NCBI GenBank assembly: GCA_030512335.1
Contig: JAULSU010000003.1
Coordinates: 5,580,001 to 5,644,000 of the forward strand
Direction: 5' to 3'
DNA length: 64,000 bases
Source of the DNA: Immersiella caudata
Lineage: Eukaryota; Ascomycota; Sordariomycetes; Sordariales; Lasiosphaeriaceae
Position numbers and translations under genes: made by a program. The notes under the pieces were generated by a model. That model had not been told where the DNA came from and ran no database searches. It was given only the letters and a program-made list of their open reading frames with translations. The first letter of the stretch is position 1. Every line of letters begins with the position of its first letter. Positions 23,787-34,201 of this stretch are shown piece after piece.

Positions 23787-25046
23787 ATGGCCGCGACGCA
23801 ATCGCCAGCGCCGTCGTCGTCGTCGTCCTCTTCGTCGTCATTTGCCTCTCGAAGACCACTCGCCCGCGCCGCACTTCCCCCGTTTACCCTTCCCCCGCCC
23901 CCGGAGTTCCCGCGGCCCACAGCGGGAAGCGCTAGCTCCAGCACCGCGGGGAGCGCTCTGAGCCCACCCACGCCCACACAGCAACAGCAGCAACCACCGT
24001 CCTCCGGATCACCCTACTCCACCACCAGCAGTCCCGGGTACGCATCGCGGGCCTCATCCACATCCGCCAGCATGCTCGCGCACCCGCAACGAGCGAGTTC
24101 CCACTCGCCCTACGACCCCCGCTCCCGCCCCAGTCCGCTAAGTCATCCCCTCAACGGCGGTCCGGGCATCAGCACCGCTGCGATCCAGCTCTCCCCCCGA
24201 AAGCCCCTCCCCGGATCCTCAGGGTCCCAATCGCGGACCTCGCCCCCTTCCCGCTTCACCGAGAAACTCCCCTCCATCGCCAGTCTCATTCCCCCTCCCT
24301 CCACCTATGGCGCCCCGCCACCGCGGTCTCCCAACCAAGGATCCGCCACCGGGCTCCCCGCCCCGGGGTACCTCGCCATGCCGCCCGTCAAGGGACCGTG
24401 GGGCCTCGGTCCGCCGCCGGCATCCAATCCGCGGTACTACCATGAATTCTCCGTCCCGGAGTACCCTATCGCGCGAGAGACGTCGCAGCAGGACAGGCCA
24501 TTCCGATGTGATTTGTGCACGCAGTGTTTTAGTCGGAATCATGATTTGAAGCGGCATAAGCGGATTCACATGGCGGCGAAGCCGTTTCCTTGTCCGACTT
24601 GCAATAAGAGCTTTTCGAGGAGGGATGCTTTGAAGGTAAATATTATATGGTTAGGGGGGAAGGAGACAGTTGCTAACGGGGAACAGAGGCATCGGCTGGT
24701 CAAGGCGTGCTATAAGAAGGCGGACTTGAAGGAGGGCGAGGTGGGGCCATCGAGGGGGTCTGAGTCGCCGGATGGAGAGCCGGAGTATACGACGGCGGAC
24801 TGGAAGCCTCCAGGGGCGGAGCTTGAGAAGGTTGGTGATGTGCTTTTGATTTTGTTTGGCTTGTCGTTTCGAGGCCTATTCTAACGAGGGATGCTACAGG
24901 CAAGTGCGAAGAGAAATGGAAAGGAGAAGGAAGAGGGGGCAGACGCGGCAGACAAGACCGACGACGCTGAACAGGAGGTCGAGGCGGAGAAGCCCAACTC
25001 GCCCCCTCGAGAAGAAGAGATGAAAGATGCTGAGCCGGGGCCCTGA
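23787..25046 (+). CDS. C2H2 zinc-finger transcription factor
   Basis: Exons 23787-24635, 24687-24830 and 24900-25046; 379 residues. The first 230 residues are Ser/Pro-rich and disordered (a polyserine run at about 9-18, then proline-rich), typical of a fungal activation or regulatory region. Finger 1 is Cys241, Cys244, His257, His261. Finger 2 begins Cys269, Cys272, continues with His285 and uses Cys291 as its last ligand (C2HC). The linker HMAAKPFPC is near the classic inter-finger linker. Intron 1 (51 bp, GTAAAT..AACAG) splits finger 2 after Lys283 and is itself stop-free and in frame. The C-terminus is acidic. It is a nuclear DNA-binding protein; target genes are unknown. Confidence 0.85.
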
Positions 25047-25710
25047 CACTATCTGCGGGAATGTGAACTGGCAGCTCGGATCGTCGTCGTCTGAGGGATG
25101 GGAAGGAAACCCGAGGCTCGACGACCGGGCCTCGATTCGTCTTTCGAGCAGATGGAAGACCTGGATAACTTCACGGGGACCATTTGGACGATTCGATGCC
25201 GCCATTCCACCTGCGACGAGGAGAGAGGTCAACACTACAGACGACACCGACTACGGATGGAAGACACTGGCGAACTTCTCTCGGGTTGTTTTGGATAGGC
25301 GTGTTTGGCAAAAGGGAGTGGGAGTGATGGCTGGGAAGCGAAGGAGCAAGGTCATTCCACGTGGCGTTTTGGACTTTGGTGCGGCATAAGCATTTTTATT
25401 GCCTGGGATTGGCGGTGTATCTCTTGTCTTATTTATGTACCAGGGGACGAAATCATGAGACGACCATTCCATCACAGAGCCAAGCATCTGGCTGACTTGA
25501 GCCGTCTCCAAGAGTCCAAGACACTCAACATCCCGCGGTGGAGCTGCTCCACCATCTGCACCCAACCCACCGGGTCATCCCATCCCATCAACTGGCTCGG
25601 TTCCATTCCCGAAACCATCCATCGGCATACCTGCAACAAAGTCTTCCCCTTATCCACTCTGCCCTCCCGCCCTGGGCATATAACCCCCTTTCCCACACAA
25701 TTTCCAACAA
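25047..25710. other. 3' flank, no gene seen
   Basis: Downstream of the zinc-finger gene. Short frames only, with no motif. Confidence 0.4.
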
Positions 25711-25792
25711 TCGGATATGGTGTAGTGTTTAACATCGCTGGCTCTCAGTTTTGAGTTCTCAGCAGCCCGGGGTTTGATTCCCCGTTTCCGAG
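25711..25792 (+). tRNA. tRNA-Glu(CTC) with 10-nt intron
   Basis: D-arm TGGTGTAGTG..TTAACAT is the typical Glu form. The anticodon stem GCTGG/TCAGC encloses CTCTCA with anticodon CTC at 25744-25746. The intron is 25748-25757 after base 37. T stem CGGGG/CCCCG with loop TTTGATT. The acceptor TCGGATA/TTTCCGA has one T-T mismatch at pair 6, and the T-loop has T instead of C at its third base, so a weakened or ageing copy is possible. Confidence 0.7.
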
Positions 25793-25838
25793 GTTTGGCG
25801 GCATGATCGAACTACAGTGGATGGTCAACATTCACACA

Positions 25839-25919
25839 TCTTCCGTAGTTGGTATGTGAGCATGTCGCCTCTTTGAGAGGATTTCGCTCGAGACCCGGGT
25901 TCAATTCCCGGCGGGAGAG
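25839..25919 (+). other. tRNA-derived relic
   Basis: The acceptor arms TCTTCCG and CGGGAGA pair (one wobble), and the T-arm CCGGG-TTCAATT-CCCGG is perfect, but no standard D-arm or seven-base anticodon loop can be drawn. The middle holds a hairpin CCTC-TTTGA-GAGG. It is probably a decayed tRNA lying 46 bp after tRNA-Glu; an unusual intron-bearing tRNA is the alternative. Confidence 0.35.
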
Positions 25920-26050
25920 CCGCCTATTTTTGCCGGGTTGTGATACTGTGGGAGATGGTTGGTGGTGATGGTGACGATGGCGGTGAGGGCGATGGTGGCG
26001 CCGAGAGTGGTGATAATTTCTTTGTCTGGACGGACGGGAGGTTGTTCTGG

Positions 26051-26071
26051 CTTTTTTTTTTTTTTTTTTTT
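26051..26071. repeat. Poly-T tract
   Basis: Run of about 21 T after CTGGC; length is uncertain in any assembly. It could terminate RNA polymerase III transcripts or be a retroposed poly-A tail on the other strand. No adjacent element supports the latter. Confidence 0.6.
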
Positions 26072-26332
26072 GGCCTGGCGCAAACCCTTTGTTGATCATA
26101 AAGATGTGTTGGTTTTGGGACAATATTTTCAGGCGGCAGGGCCTTTATCAGGGAGGAGAATCACAATGTCACCGTACGAGCCACGCGGTGAAGAATTCCA
26201 TAAAAATCCGGTATGTGCTGGTCTTATGGGGAAGAACCAAGTTACTACCTCATCTATCCTCGAGCGTTGTTTTGCAATTTCTTGAGTCCTTCACATCACA
26301 TACCACAACTAACAAACGCAACGTGAAACAAG

Positions 26333-27739
26333 ATGGGTATGCAGGATGCCCTCGGACTCTTGGACGACAGCTCCACGAAGCTGGCTCGTCTCGGTCTTGT
26401 GTTTGAACTGAACACCCTAGTGACAACCAACGAGAACGGAGACCTTATCCCCCGTGAGCGCACCGCAGACATCATCAAGTACCTCCTCGACAACCAAATC
26501 ACCTTTGTGGTCTTTCACAATAGTGTCAAGATCTCGGAGAAGCTGCTGGCCCTTCACCTCAACAACGCCCTGGGCCTCCCCGGGGACTTCCAGATTCCCT
26601 TCTCCAACTTCCTCGTCGCCACCTCCCCCCTCCGCACCGCCATAGGCTGCAACGCCCACAACCCCGATGAAGAGAAAGTCGTCCTCGTCATTGGCGGCTC
26701 CGGCGAGCAACCACGCCGTCTCGCCCACGACTACGGCTACCCCTTCGTCTTCACCACCGCCGACGTCACCCGCTGCTACGACCAGTTCTTCTCGTACCAT
26801 AATCCCGCCCACGATCCCCCCGAGGACGCACCCCTCGACCCGTACTGGCGCATGCGCAAGCGCAACAAGCACGTCAAGGTCGCCGGTATTCTCGTCTTCT
26901 GGGAGCCCGAGAACTGGGAGCTCGACGTCGAAGTCATTCTCCACATCTTCCTCAACTGCGGCCGTCTAGGCTACAACTGCGCCGCTGACAACGAGGCCTT
27001 GACACCCGGGAAGCTGGCCAACAAGATCGCGAAGAACATGCCGCCGTTGCATATCTGCCTGGCGGATATTGCAAAGAATCCTTCCGCTTCCGCCGACGCC
27101 GCTGCGACCTCGCCTGTCCGTTCGTGGCTTCGGTTCCTCCGAGAGAGCTGGACCGAGAAGACAAAAAACAGGCCCTGGTTGCGGCACACGCTTCACGGGC
27201 CTGAAGCGGGCCATTCGCTCCTTCGCGCTGTCGAGTGGACGTTGAATAACTCTGATCGTCGGACGTATGCCAAGATGGTAAGTAAAGACGAGGACGAGAT
27301 TGACATTCCCAAGATCAAATCTGTGTACACCATCGGGCTTTCGCTCGAGGGGAAGTACGCTCCTCAGTCGAGCGCAAAGTGGGGGGATATTGTCCTCAAG
27401 GGGCAACAAGAACCCGCTGAGCCGCGAAAGCTGGGGGTGAAGAAGCACGAGCCGGAGTTTGTGGCGAGTGATCTCGTCGAGGCGGTAGAGTACGGACTGG
27501 TGCAGGCGTATTGGCGGGCAGTCGATAACGGGCTGGAGCCCATGTGGCCTGCGCCGAAGGAGCCGAGGCCTGTGGTTGAAGAGCAGCCTAGGCTGGAAGA
27601 GCGGCCCACGGTCGCTAAGAGGGTGGAGCAGATGGAGGCTGAGGAACCCCCAGCGAGGGAGATGGGGGAGGAAAAAGCGTGGATGGGGGCGTTCAGTGGG
27701 TGGCTTGGGGGGATCATATGCTGTGGAGGGACGAGGTAA
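26333..27739 (+). CDS. HAD-superfamily (CECR5/YKR070W-like) protein with eroded catalytic motifs
   Basis: Single exon, 468 residues. The overall plan follows HAD class IIA proteins of the CECR5/yeast YKR070W type: motif I strand at 22-30, VLVIGGSGEQPRRLAHDYGYPFVF (about 112-135), the VAGILVFWEPENWELDVEVI block (about 185), a LxGPEAGHSLLRAVEWTL helix and VYTIGLSLEGKY (about 325). In active HADs motif I is DxDxT; here it reads Glu25-Leu-Asn27-Thr, so both aspartates are changed. Motif IV (GDNPxSD in relatives) reads GLSLEG. It should therefore be catalytically dead as a phosphatase (inference). The C-terminal 60 residues are Pro/Glu-rich. A GTAAGT follows codon 314, but no matching acceptor is near and the frame stays open, so I keep it unspliced. 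Confidence 0.82.
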   Translation: MGMQDALGLLDDSSTKLARLGLVFELNTLVTTNENGDLIPRERTADIIKYLLDNQITFVVFHNSVKISEKLLALHLNNALGLPGDFQIPFSNFLVATSPLRTAIGCNAHNPDEEKVVLVIGGSGEQPRRLAHDYGYPFVFTTADVTRCYDQFFSYHNPAHDPPEDAPLDPYWRMRKRNKHVKVAGILVFWEPENWELDVEVILHIFLNCGRLGYNCAADNEALTPGKLANKIAKNMPPLHICLADIAKNPSASADAAATSPVRSWLRFLRESWTEKTKNRPWLRHTLHGPEAGHSLLRAVEWTLNNSDRRTYAKMVSKDEDEIDIPKIKSVYTIGLSLEGKYAPQSSAKWGDIVLKGQQEPAEPRKLGVKKHEPEFVASDLVEAVEYGLVQAYWRAVDNGLEPMWPAPKEPRPVVEEQPRLEERPTVAKRVEQMEAEEPPAREMGEEKAWMGAFSGWLGGIICCGGTR

Positions 27740-28028
27740 TCTCTCGTAGCAGGTGGTTCGCAGGGGCTGCTGATAGTCGACGCTGGGGATGAATGAATAA
27801 AGAATATTTTCGCTCAAAGAAATACTGTGTTATCTTGTGATTGTCTTGATTTGAATGCGATTGATCAATGCCCTGTGCTTTGTCTGAAAGGGATGGTTGA
27901 GGAACACTCGGGTGCTGAGTGTTGGAAAAATCGAGAATGCAGCGCCGGGCAGCTGTCGACTGGCCGCTGATTCTGGAAGGGACGATGAATTTCTGCCTGA
28001 GGCCGCAGCGTATTGGTGGTTAATCTAG

Positions 28029-29487
28029 CCGAGATTCGGAAGCTGCGGGTCTCCGTACACCACCGAAGCGCAACAGGATCCTCTGCACACTACCATTGAG
28101 CGGTACATTGGTTCTGTCACGAGCTATGCGGAGACAGTCTGTGACGACACCGTGTGGTCTGATGACGAGAAAAATTCCGACGAACAGACTGCGGGTCCTA
28201 CCAGAGGGCCGACCACAGCCCCCAGAAGGGATGCTCCCACAGTGCCCAAAGCAGAGCAACCAGCCGATGACCCTGAACCTCATCAACTCCCTCAGGATTG
28301 CTCTAGCTCGTCTCTGAAGAATTGGCTTGCAAAGAACTGGCTCAAGAGAAAGTCCGAGCCCAGGAACTCCCTCCCGCTGTTCGAGTCACACACTGGAATC
28401 GGGCATCGGCACAAAACCGTTCACGAACCGCCCGTGATGGAAGTTAAAGGTCAGTGTGGTGTTTTCGTACCGCATAGTGACACTTGCATCTTTGCATCCG
28501 ATGGGAAGATTGACCTTTATACTGTATCAACGGCATTCCTCTGGAAAACGCATATCATTCCTGATTATGCTGCTGCGATGAGTCAAAAACCACCCACAAT
28601 ATCTCCTGGAGGCAGTCAGATTACTCTCATTATTGACAACGGCGGTGCTGTCTACGTCAATACCATCCCCTCATTCAACTCACCTCGAATCATCCACACC
28701 CGTGACATTATTCGAGACGTCACGCATATTCATAACCGAAATGGTGGCATTCTCTCCGAACAACAAGACCATGGCCGTCCTGTCCAGGGACATGGTCGCA
28801 ATTTGCTACAAGAAAGAGGAAATCGGCTTTTTGGCAGGCAGCAAATGGAATGTAGTTTACAACCCTCTTCCGACCAAGTATTTTGGAGGCTTCGGGGCGC
28901 TTCATGACGCGGCATTCAGTCCCTGTGGCAAGAAGTTGGTAATTTGCGGGTTCATAGGCCCCTCTGGCGTTGGCTATTACACCGGCATGGGATCCTGGGT
29001 GTGAAATTTAGAAGGAGAATGGTATCCTTCGCTGGAATGGAAATATGAGCCGAGCAGCTATTGGGAAGACGGCGATGTGCGCCTTTACCCCTGGGGTAAC
29101 GATCTGGCCGTGCTAACCCGCAGCAAACATCATGACAACGAGTTGTGGTTTGCGTACAATGCAACATCGGGGAAACGAATGTGGGGGCCGCGAAATGGAG
29201 ACATTACCACTATCTCGTGGGGAGGCAAGTGCAGATTCGAACATGGGCGGGCGACATTCCGTTGGACAGCTCAGACAAGCCAGGGACAAGATCTCTTCGC
29301 TTTGTGCAAGACCAAAGGCCAGGTAAAGATGTGCCACAGAGACGCAAAGGGTCCGGTCTGTGGAAGTCATTTTGACCAGGGTGATTCGCAGTCGTATGAG
29401 TGTCCCCATATATCCTCAAACTTGCAATACGTCTTGATCAGGGTCGCGGGGACAGAGAGACACTTGATCTGGAAGCGGTGTGAGTAA
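28029..29487 (+). pseudogene. Broken propeller-like gene
   Basis: Three collinear coding stretches read as one protein, but in broken frames. Frame A (28029 to about 28740) lacks an ATG at its 5' end, and upstream there is a stop at 28026. It shifts by one base around 28738-28746 into frame B (VAFSPNNKTMAVLSRD...). Frame B meets TGA at 29002-29004, then stays open to 29487 (LYPWGNDLAVLTRSK...). Repeated patterns such as AFSPxxK and strand-turn-strand blocks ending in W suggest a WD40/quinoprotein-like beta-propeller; the exact family is not recognised. No intron with GT-AG fits the junctions. It is either a pseudogene or a copy with sequence errors. Confidence 0.6.
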
Positions 29488-29741
29488 AGATGGCTATAGA
29501 ATTGTCAGTTCTGTTTGCTACTTCAGTGCAATTTATTTCAGCTGCCACAGCCGCTGACGACACATGATGCTGTACCTTGTCTATCCAAGGCTGCCGCATC
29601 TCACACCCGATCAATGAGAATATTGTCCTTCAGTTCACAAAAATGGGGCTAAACATCTTCACTCGGTTCAAGGGTCAACGTCTTTTATCAACATCTATCA
29701 ATTTACATCACTCCCACCTGCATCATCTCTTCCCACCCCCC

Positions 29742-30851
29742 CTAACTCCCGTCAGGCTGCAACCCCAAAACTAACAACGGCCTCCTCTCCTCCTGCACCC
29801 ACCAACACCCGCCCTTCTCCTTCCTCAAAATATTCGCCCTTGCCTCCACCATATTATGCGGCTGGCTAGCCGTGCTCGGCCTGTAGCTAAAAAACTCCCA
29901 ATAGATATCCTGCCCAAACATGGCATTGCCTGTCTGGAAGTCCAGCGTCTCCTTGAGTAGAAACAACAGCTCCTTCTCGCCCTCGGACCACTCCGCGCCT
30001 TCGCGGTAGTGAGTTTTGTTTTGGTGGTGGAGCTCCGCGATGCGATGGCGCAGTGTGGGGTTGAGAGAGGAGAGGTCGACTTTGTGGCCTTTGGGGGTGC
30101 GGCTGGTTTTCTTGGCGAGGTTCCAGGTGGCGGCGGTGCCTTGGTTGGGATTGATGGCGTGGAAGTGAGACAGGGGGAGGCGGTTGGGGATAGTGGAGGC
30201 GCCGGAGGAGGGAGAGGGAGGGACGGGCTCGGTTTCGGCGTCAGAGACGGAGTCTGTGGGTGACGACGAGGGGGAGGGCCGGGCTCTTTTTCTGGAGTGG
30301 CTGGTGTTGTGGTTGTCTTGGGTGAAGTTGTCGTAGTAGTGGTTTGGGGCGCGGAGACGGGGGGTTTCGTATCGCGGTTGACTGTGACTAACTTGCGCCG
30401 TATGATTGTGGCAGTTTGAAGGAGGCGGCGGGCTGGGGTATCGCGGCTCTTCGGCTTGGGGAGCTGACTCCTCGCTAGCGGTATCTTCTGTATGAGAAGG
30501 GCCCACCACGGATACCGTTAGCGTTTCGGTCTCATATGGACCTGAGTTCGAGTTGTAGCCATCGTTGACATCCATCTGTTGATGATCCACGGGCGCGGCC
30601 TCGCCCTCACCCTCACCCTCGGTGGTCAAGGCGCGAGCGGCGTAGACCTGGGCGCCGAATTCACGCTCAGAGGCAACGCTATAGTAACAATTTTCATTGT
30701 GGCAGTTCCAATCTTCCATGAGGTGTCGCTCAAGGGGTCGCTTGACGAGAAGACGCTCAAGGCAATCTTGGCCGGCAGGACATGGGAATTCCTTCTCCAA
30801 TGCCGTGGCCGCTTCGCATGCAGGGCACCACCACTTGATAGTCAGACACAT
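29742..30851 (-). CDS. Cys-rich N-terminus, Myb-like C-terminus; function unknown
   Basis: Single exon, 369 residues. Residues 1-65 contain Cys/His patterns (WWCPACEAA, FPCPAGQDCLERLL, NCHNENCYYS) that could bind zinc. Residues about 75-235 are polar, acidic and Pro/Ser-rich with a basic SRKRARPS patch near 190. Residues about 275-350 (LNPTLRHRIAEL, WSEGEKELLFLLKET, WEFFSYRPSTAS) have the tryptophan/helix spacing seen in Myb/SANT-like folds, which is only suggestive. A nuclear regulatory role is inference. Start ATG at 30849-30851 follows a T-rich leader. Confidence 0.7.
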   Translation of the reverse strand: MCLTIKWWCPACEAATALEKEFPCPAGQDCLERLLVKRPLERHLMEDWNCHNENCYYSVASEREFGAQVYAARALTTEGEGEGEAAPVDHQQMDVNDGYNSNSGPYETETLTVSVVGPSHTEDTASEESAPQAEEPRYPSPPPPSNCHNHTAQVSHSQPRYETPRLRAPNHYYDNFTQDNHNTSHSRKRARPSPSSSPTDSVSDAETEPVPPSPSSGASTIPNRLPLSHFHAINPNQGTAATWNLAKKTSRTPKGHKVDLSSLNPTLRHRIAELHHQNKTHYREGAEWSEGEKELLFLLKETLDFQTGNAMFGQDIYWEFFSYRPSTASQPHNMVEARANILRKEKGGCWWVQEERRPLLVLGLQPDGS

Positions 30852-32530
30852 CTTGAGATGGAAATGGTTGTCGTAAGGGTTCTGATTCAGTTAGATAGAA
30901 GTAATCGCAAGGTGGTAATGGCAGGCTGAACTGAACGACGGTCCCCTTCGAACGTGTCTCGTTTATATCGAAGAACATCAACGCACAATCTCTCAGTCGA
31001 GAGGACAGGCTGACGCAGAACCTTTGAACATTCAGTTCAGATAAAGACGTTGAGACTCGGCGTTGCGCCGCTACAGGGGGTACCATCTCCGTGTCCCACC
31101 AACAAAGCCGCAATGTACCTGCAACAAAGTGTGCCTAGGTGTTTGCGGGCTCGTCCGGATGCGGGGCGTTTGGTGAGATTCGCTCAGTCGAGAAGCCAAA
31201 ACTCAAAGGAGGCTTCGTCCATCTTTGTCCTCGTCCGAGTATTTTGATCTTTCTAGATGGACTTGACTTTGCTGGGATTTATGTCGTGTCGTTCAGCTTA
31301 GCGACACATTAACACCGGAGGGACATTGTAGCGCAGGAAAACTGTTCAAGAAGCCGACCGCTTCGCGCAGGCTCTCCCTGGGCAGCCTCCTGAAACCAGT
31401 AACCCCATTCCGTGGTTGATCACCCGAGCTGAGCCGTTCCGTTCGTTTGCGCACCGTTTACATTCCAGAGCTGGAGAACAAAGCCCATGCTTCTTTTCGT
31501 CTCCGAAGCCAGCCACTCCAATGCCAAGACCTTTTGAGTGCCTCGTAACCGGCAGCCTACCATCTCTCGATGTGGGGGAACACGGCGAAAAAAAAAACTG
31601 GAAAAAGGGTTCGGTCCGGGCGCCGGGGGTGCTAGGGTCGGCCGGGGTGGAGTCGCACTGTGCCAAGGCCGCAGCGGGGCCGATCGCGCACCGGATGCGG
31701 TTGGCTCGGAGCCGCGCCCAGGTAGTCGCCGTCAGGCGCAAAGAGAACGTGGGGTGCCTGGGTGAGCAAGCCGGCTCGTTGATTCCGGTCGGGACTCTTA
31801 ATCTTTTACCCGTGCGACCACTGGTAGCCCGTGTGACCGCACCTGACCTATCCGCTTTCACACTCCCGCTCATCCCACACCTGAACATTGCAAGCCCGTG
31901 CTCAGGGTTGTTCCACAACCTTGTCCTCAATCCTCAATCTCAATCGCAAGGCTCTGGCCGTCGAAATACCCCTCAAACCCTCAAACATGGCCAACAGAGC
32001 TCCCAAGGCCCTAAATCATCCCATCGGTGTCCAAAAACCGACCCCATCCTCATCTCGGCAGAACTCTCGACCGTTCTTACATCGCTAACCCACATCCACG
32101 CCACATCCCTGCCCGCACCCCATTGGTTCTCTGCCCATTCCCCATTACGAGCGCAACGGTTGGTGACACACACTCCAATTGCGCAACCAGCAACCAACTC
32201 TGACCATAGCGCAACCCCCCTGTAAACACACTTGTTGACGTGCCGGTGCAATCTTGGTATGCAGATGTGGAGCGCTGAAATGCGGCTCATACTGCTTGTC
32301 GTCCCACTTGTACGGAATTAGATCTCTGAATAGAGAATGATCGCTGCGGTTGCCTGTCCACGTTGATCTGTCCTGCTGTCGCAGCCCAACGAGAAGAATT
32401 GAGATAAGATCCCCGTGGCGCGCACCCCTGGCGCCTCAACACCACGTCCGCACCCTCGATAGTACCGAGCGTGCGAGAGAATCGAGGACGCGGCGGCCGT
32501 GCATCCACATCACCCCTTCCCACTGCCACC
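30852..32530. other. Divergent intergenic region
   Basis: This holds promoters for the minus-strand gene at 30851 and the plus-strand gene at 32531. A 270-codon plus-strand frame at 31,416-32,225 lacks motifs and I do not call it. Confidence 0.45.
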
Positions 32531-33969
32531 ATGCGCACGTCACCCCTCCTAACCGCTCTCCTCCTCCTCCCTTCCACTACCGCCACCTTCTGGACCGTAA
32601 CCTCCTACTTCGCCATCAGCGAATCCACAAACACCCGCTCCCGAACCTTCTCCTCGACCCTCACCGTCAACCCGACCGCCACCCCAACCGCCTCGCCCAT
32701 CTCCACCTCGGTGTGGGTCCAGGGCTACCAAAACGTCACCGTCGTCTACGTCTACATCAACGCCGCCGACATCCCCCGAGCCGACATTCTCACCACCTCC
32801 ACCCGCCGCACCATCAACTTCGAGTCCACGACCCCCTACGCCGTCTCGGTGACCTACACCGCGCCTTCATCATGTCCGACGCCCTTCACTGTCAGGACCG
32901 TCACCAGCGTGCGGATTCCCGACGCCGTCACGGCGCAATATACCCCGATAGCAACGCACACGAGCACGAGGTCGAATGGGGGGGTGACGCGGTATACGCA
33001 TATTATAGAGGCGGATAAGGTCCCGGCGACGCTGAATCCGATGGAGGACTTTTATTATAGTTGGTATATCCGGGACTGCAGAGATCCGACGACGACTGGG
33101 AGTGCGCGGAGCAGAGGAGGAGGGGGTTCGGGTAGTAGCGGGGGGAGTGATTTGGATGATTGGACCGTCTGTTCGGCGTTGCCGGGATGTACGAGCTTGG
33201 CGACGTGGATTATTGTGGTTGCGACGTTGTTGCCGGCGTTGTTTTTGTTTGGGTTTGTGGAGTCGTACTTCTGGTTTCGGCGGTTGATGCTGGGGAAGGG
33301 GACGTTGAGGTTTGGTACGATTTGCTGGATCATCTTGTCGTTGTGGGTGTTGTGTTTTACAAGGCAGGCACAGACGCGGAGTTCGGAGGACCAGATGATG
33401 TTGCGGGAGAAGTGGAAGACTATAAGGGCCGGGCAGAGGATCAAGTTGTGGTTCAAGTGGGGATTCTGGCATTCATATCCCGTCGAGTGGCTGGGAGATC
33501 CGAAAGTGGGTGGTGTGCCGGGTGTGATGTTGGTTCAGCCAGGCCAGTTCGGCGCCCCAGGACAGCCGCCGCGTCCTGGCCAGCCGCCGTATACAGGGTA
33601 TCCAGGGTATCCAGCTCCGGAGTTCTTCGCCCCGGGGCCGAGAAGACGGCCCGGGATCAGGTTGCTCAGGTTCCAGGACAGGCGCCGTACCCGCAGTATC
33701 CCAATTCCCCTGCTCCTCAGGGGCGTCCGGTGATGCAGCAGGCTGCGCCAGGACACCCGGTCGTGTACTGGACGCAACCAAACGAGCCGGGCACACAAAG
33801 CGCGCATCTCTCCATGGTCTCGACTGTGTCACCCTCGCCCGGACCTCAACAGTCGGCTGTTCCGCCACCGCAGCCTCCAGCGCCGCAGCAGCCGCCGACA
33901 CAACCACCACAGCAACCGCAAGCTTCTAAGTTGCCCCAGAACCAACCAGGGCACCAAGCACATCAATAG
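32531..33969 (+). CDS. Signal peptide, two-helix membrane protein with Pro/Gln-rich tail (apparent frameshift)
   Basis: The reading frame from ATG 32531 encodes a signal peptide (1-19), a Thr/Ser-rich luminal or extracellular domain with paired cysteines (Cys115, Cys183, Cys214, Cys220), and membrane helices at about 223-248 and 261-277, then a cytoplasmic part ending in Pro/Gly/Gln repeats (PGQPPRPGQPPYTGYPGYP). Around 33,630-33,645, in a CCCCGGGG run, the proline-rich coding quality moves to the next frame (VPGQAPYPQYPNSPAPQ...) and runs to TAG 33967-33969. The cause is a one-base indel (real or assembly) or, less likely, an intron from a GTGGGT donor at 33506 to a CAG near 33,660. I do not recognise the family. 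A plasma-membrane or wall sensor role is only a guess. Confidence 0.7.
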
Positions 33970-34201
33970 CGGAGTCGGCTATCGAACCGTGGGCGACAAT
34001 GCAGGGGGTCGGAAGAAACTTGGCGAGGACTTGGGCTTCAGGATGAACTTCATCGTTGGCAAGAATTTCGCTAGCTGAACTGGTCTTCCTTCCCGAACTG
34101 CTTGTGGAGCAACAAAGAGCGTGTTGAAGGGTTCCCTTGGACTTGCTGTATTAAACCTAGAAGTGGTAGCTCATAACGCCAAATAATTCCATCGTCCGAA
34201 T

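Noticed and set aside
26041..26080. Poly-T as a retroposon tail
   Set aside because: No target duplication or element body adjacent; kept only as a simple repeat.
27281..27340. Possible intron at GTAAGT in the HAD-like gene
   Set aside because: No nearby CAG/TAG acceptor with a branch site and the reading frame stays open with family-like sequence on both sides.
31416..32225. 270-codon plus-strand frame
   Set aside because: No motif, no conserved block, overlaps an opposite-strand frame, and lies in a divergent promoter region.
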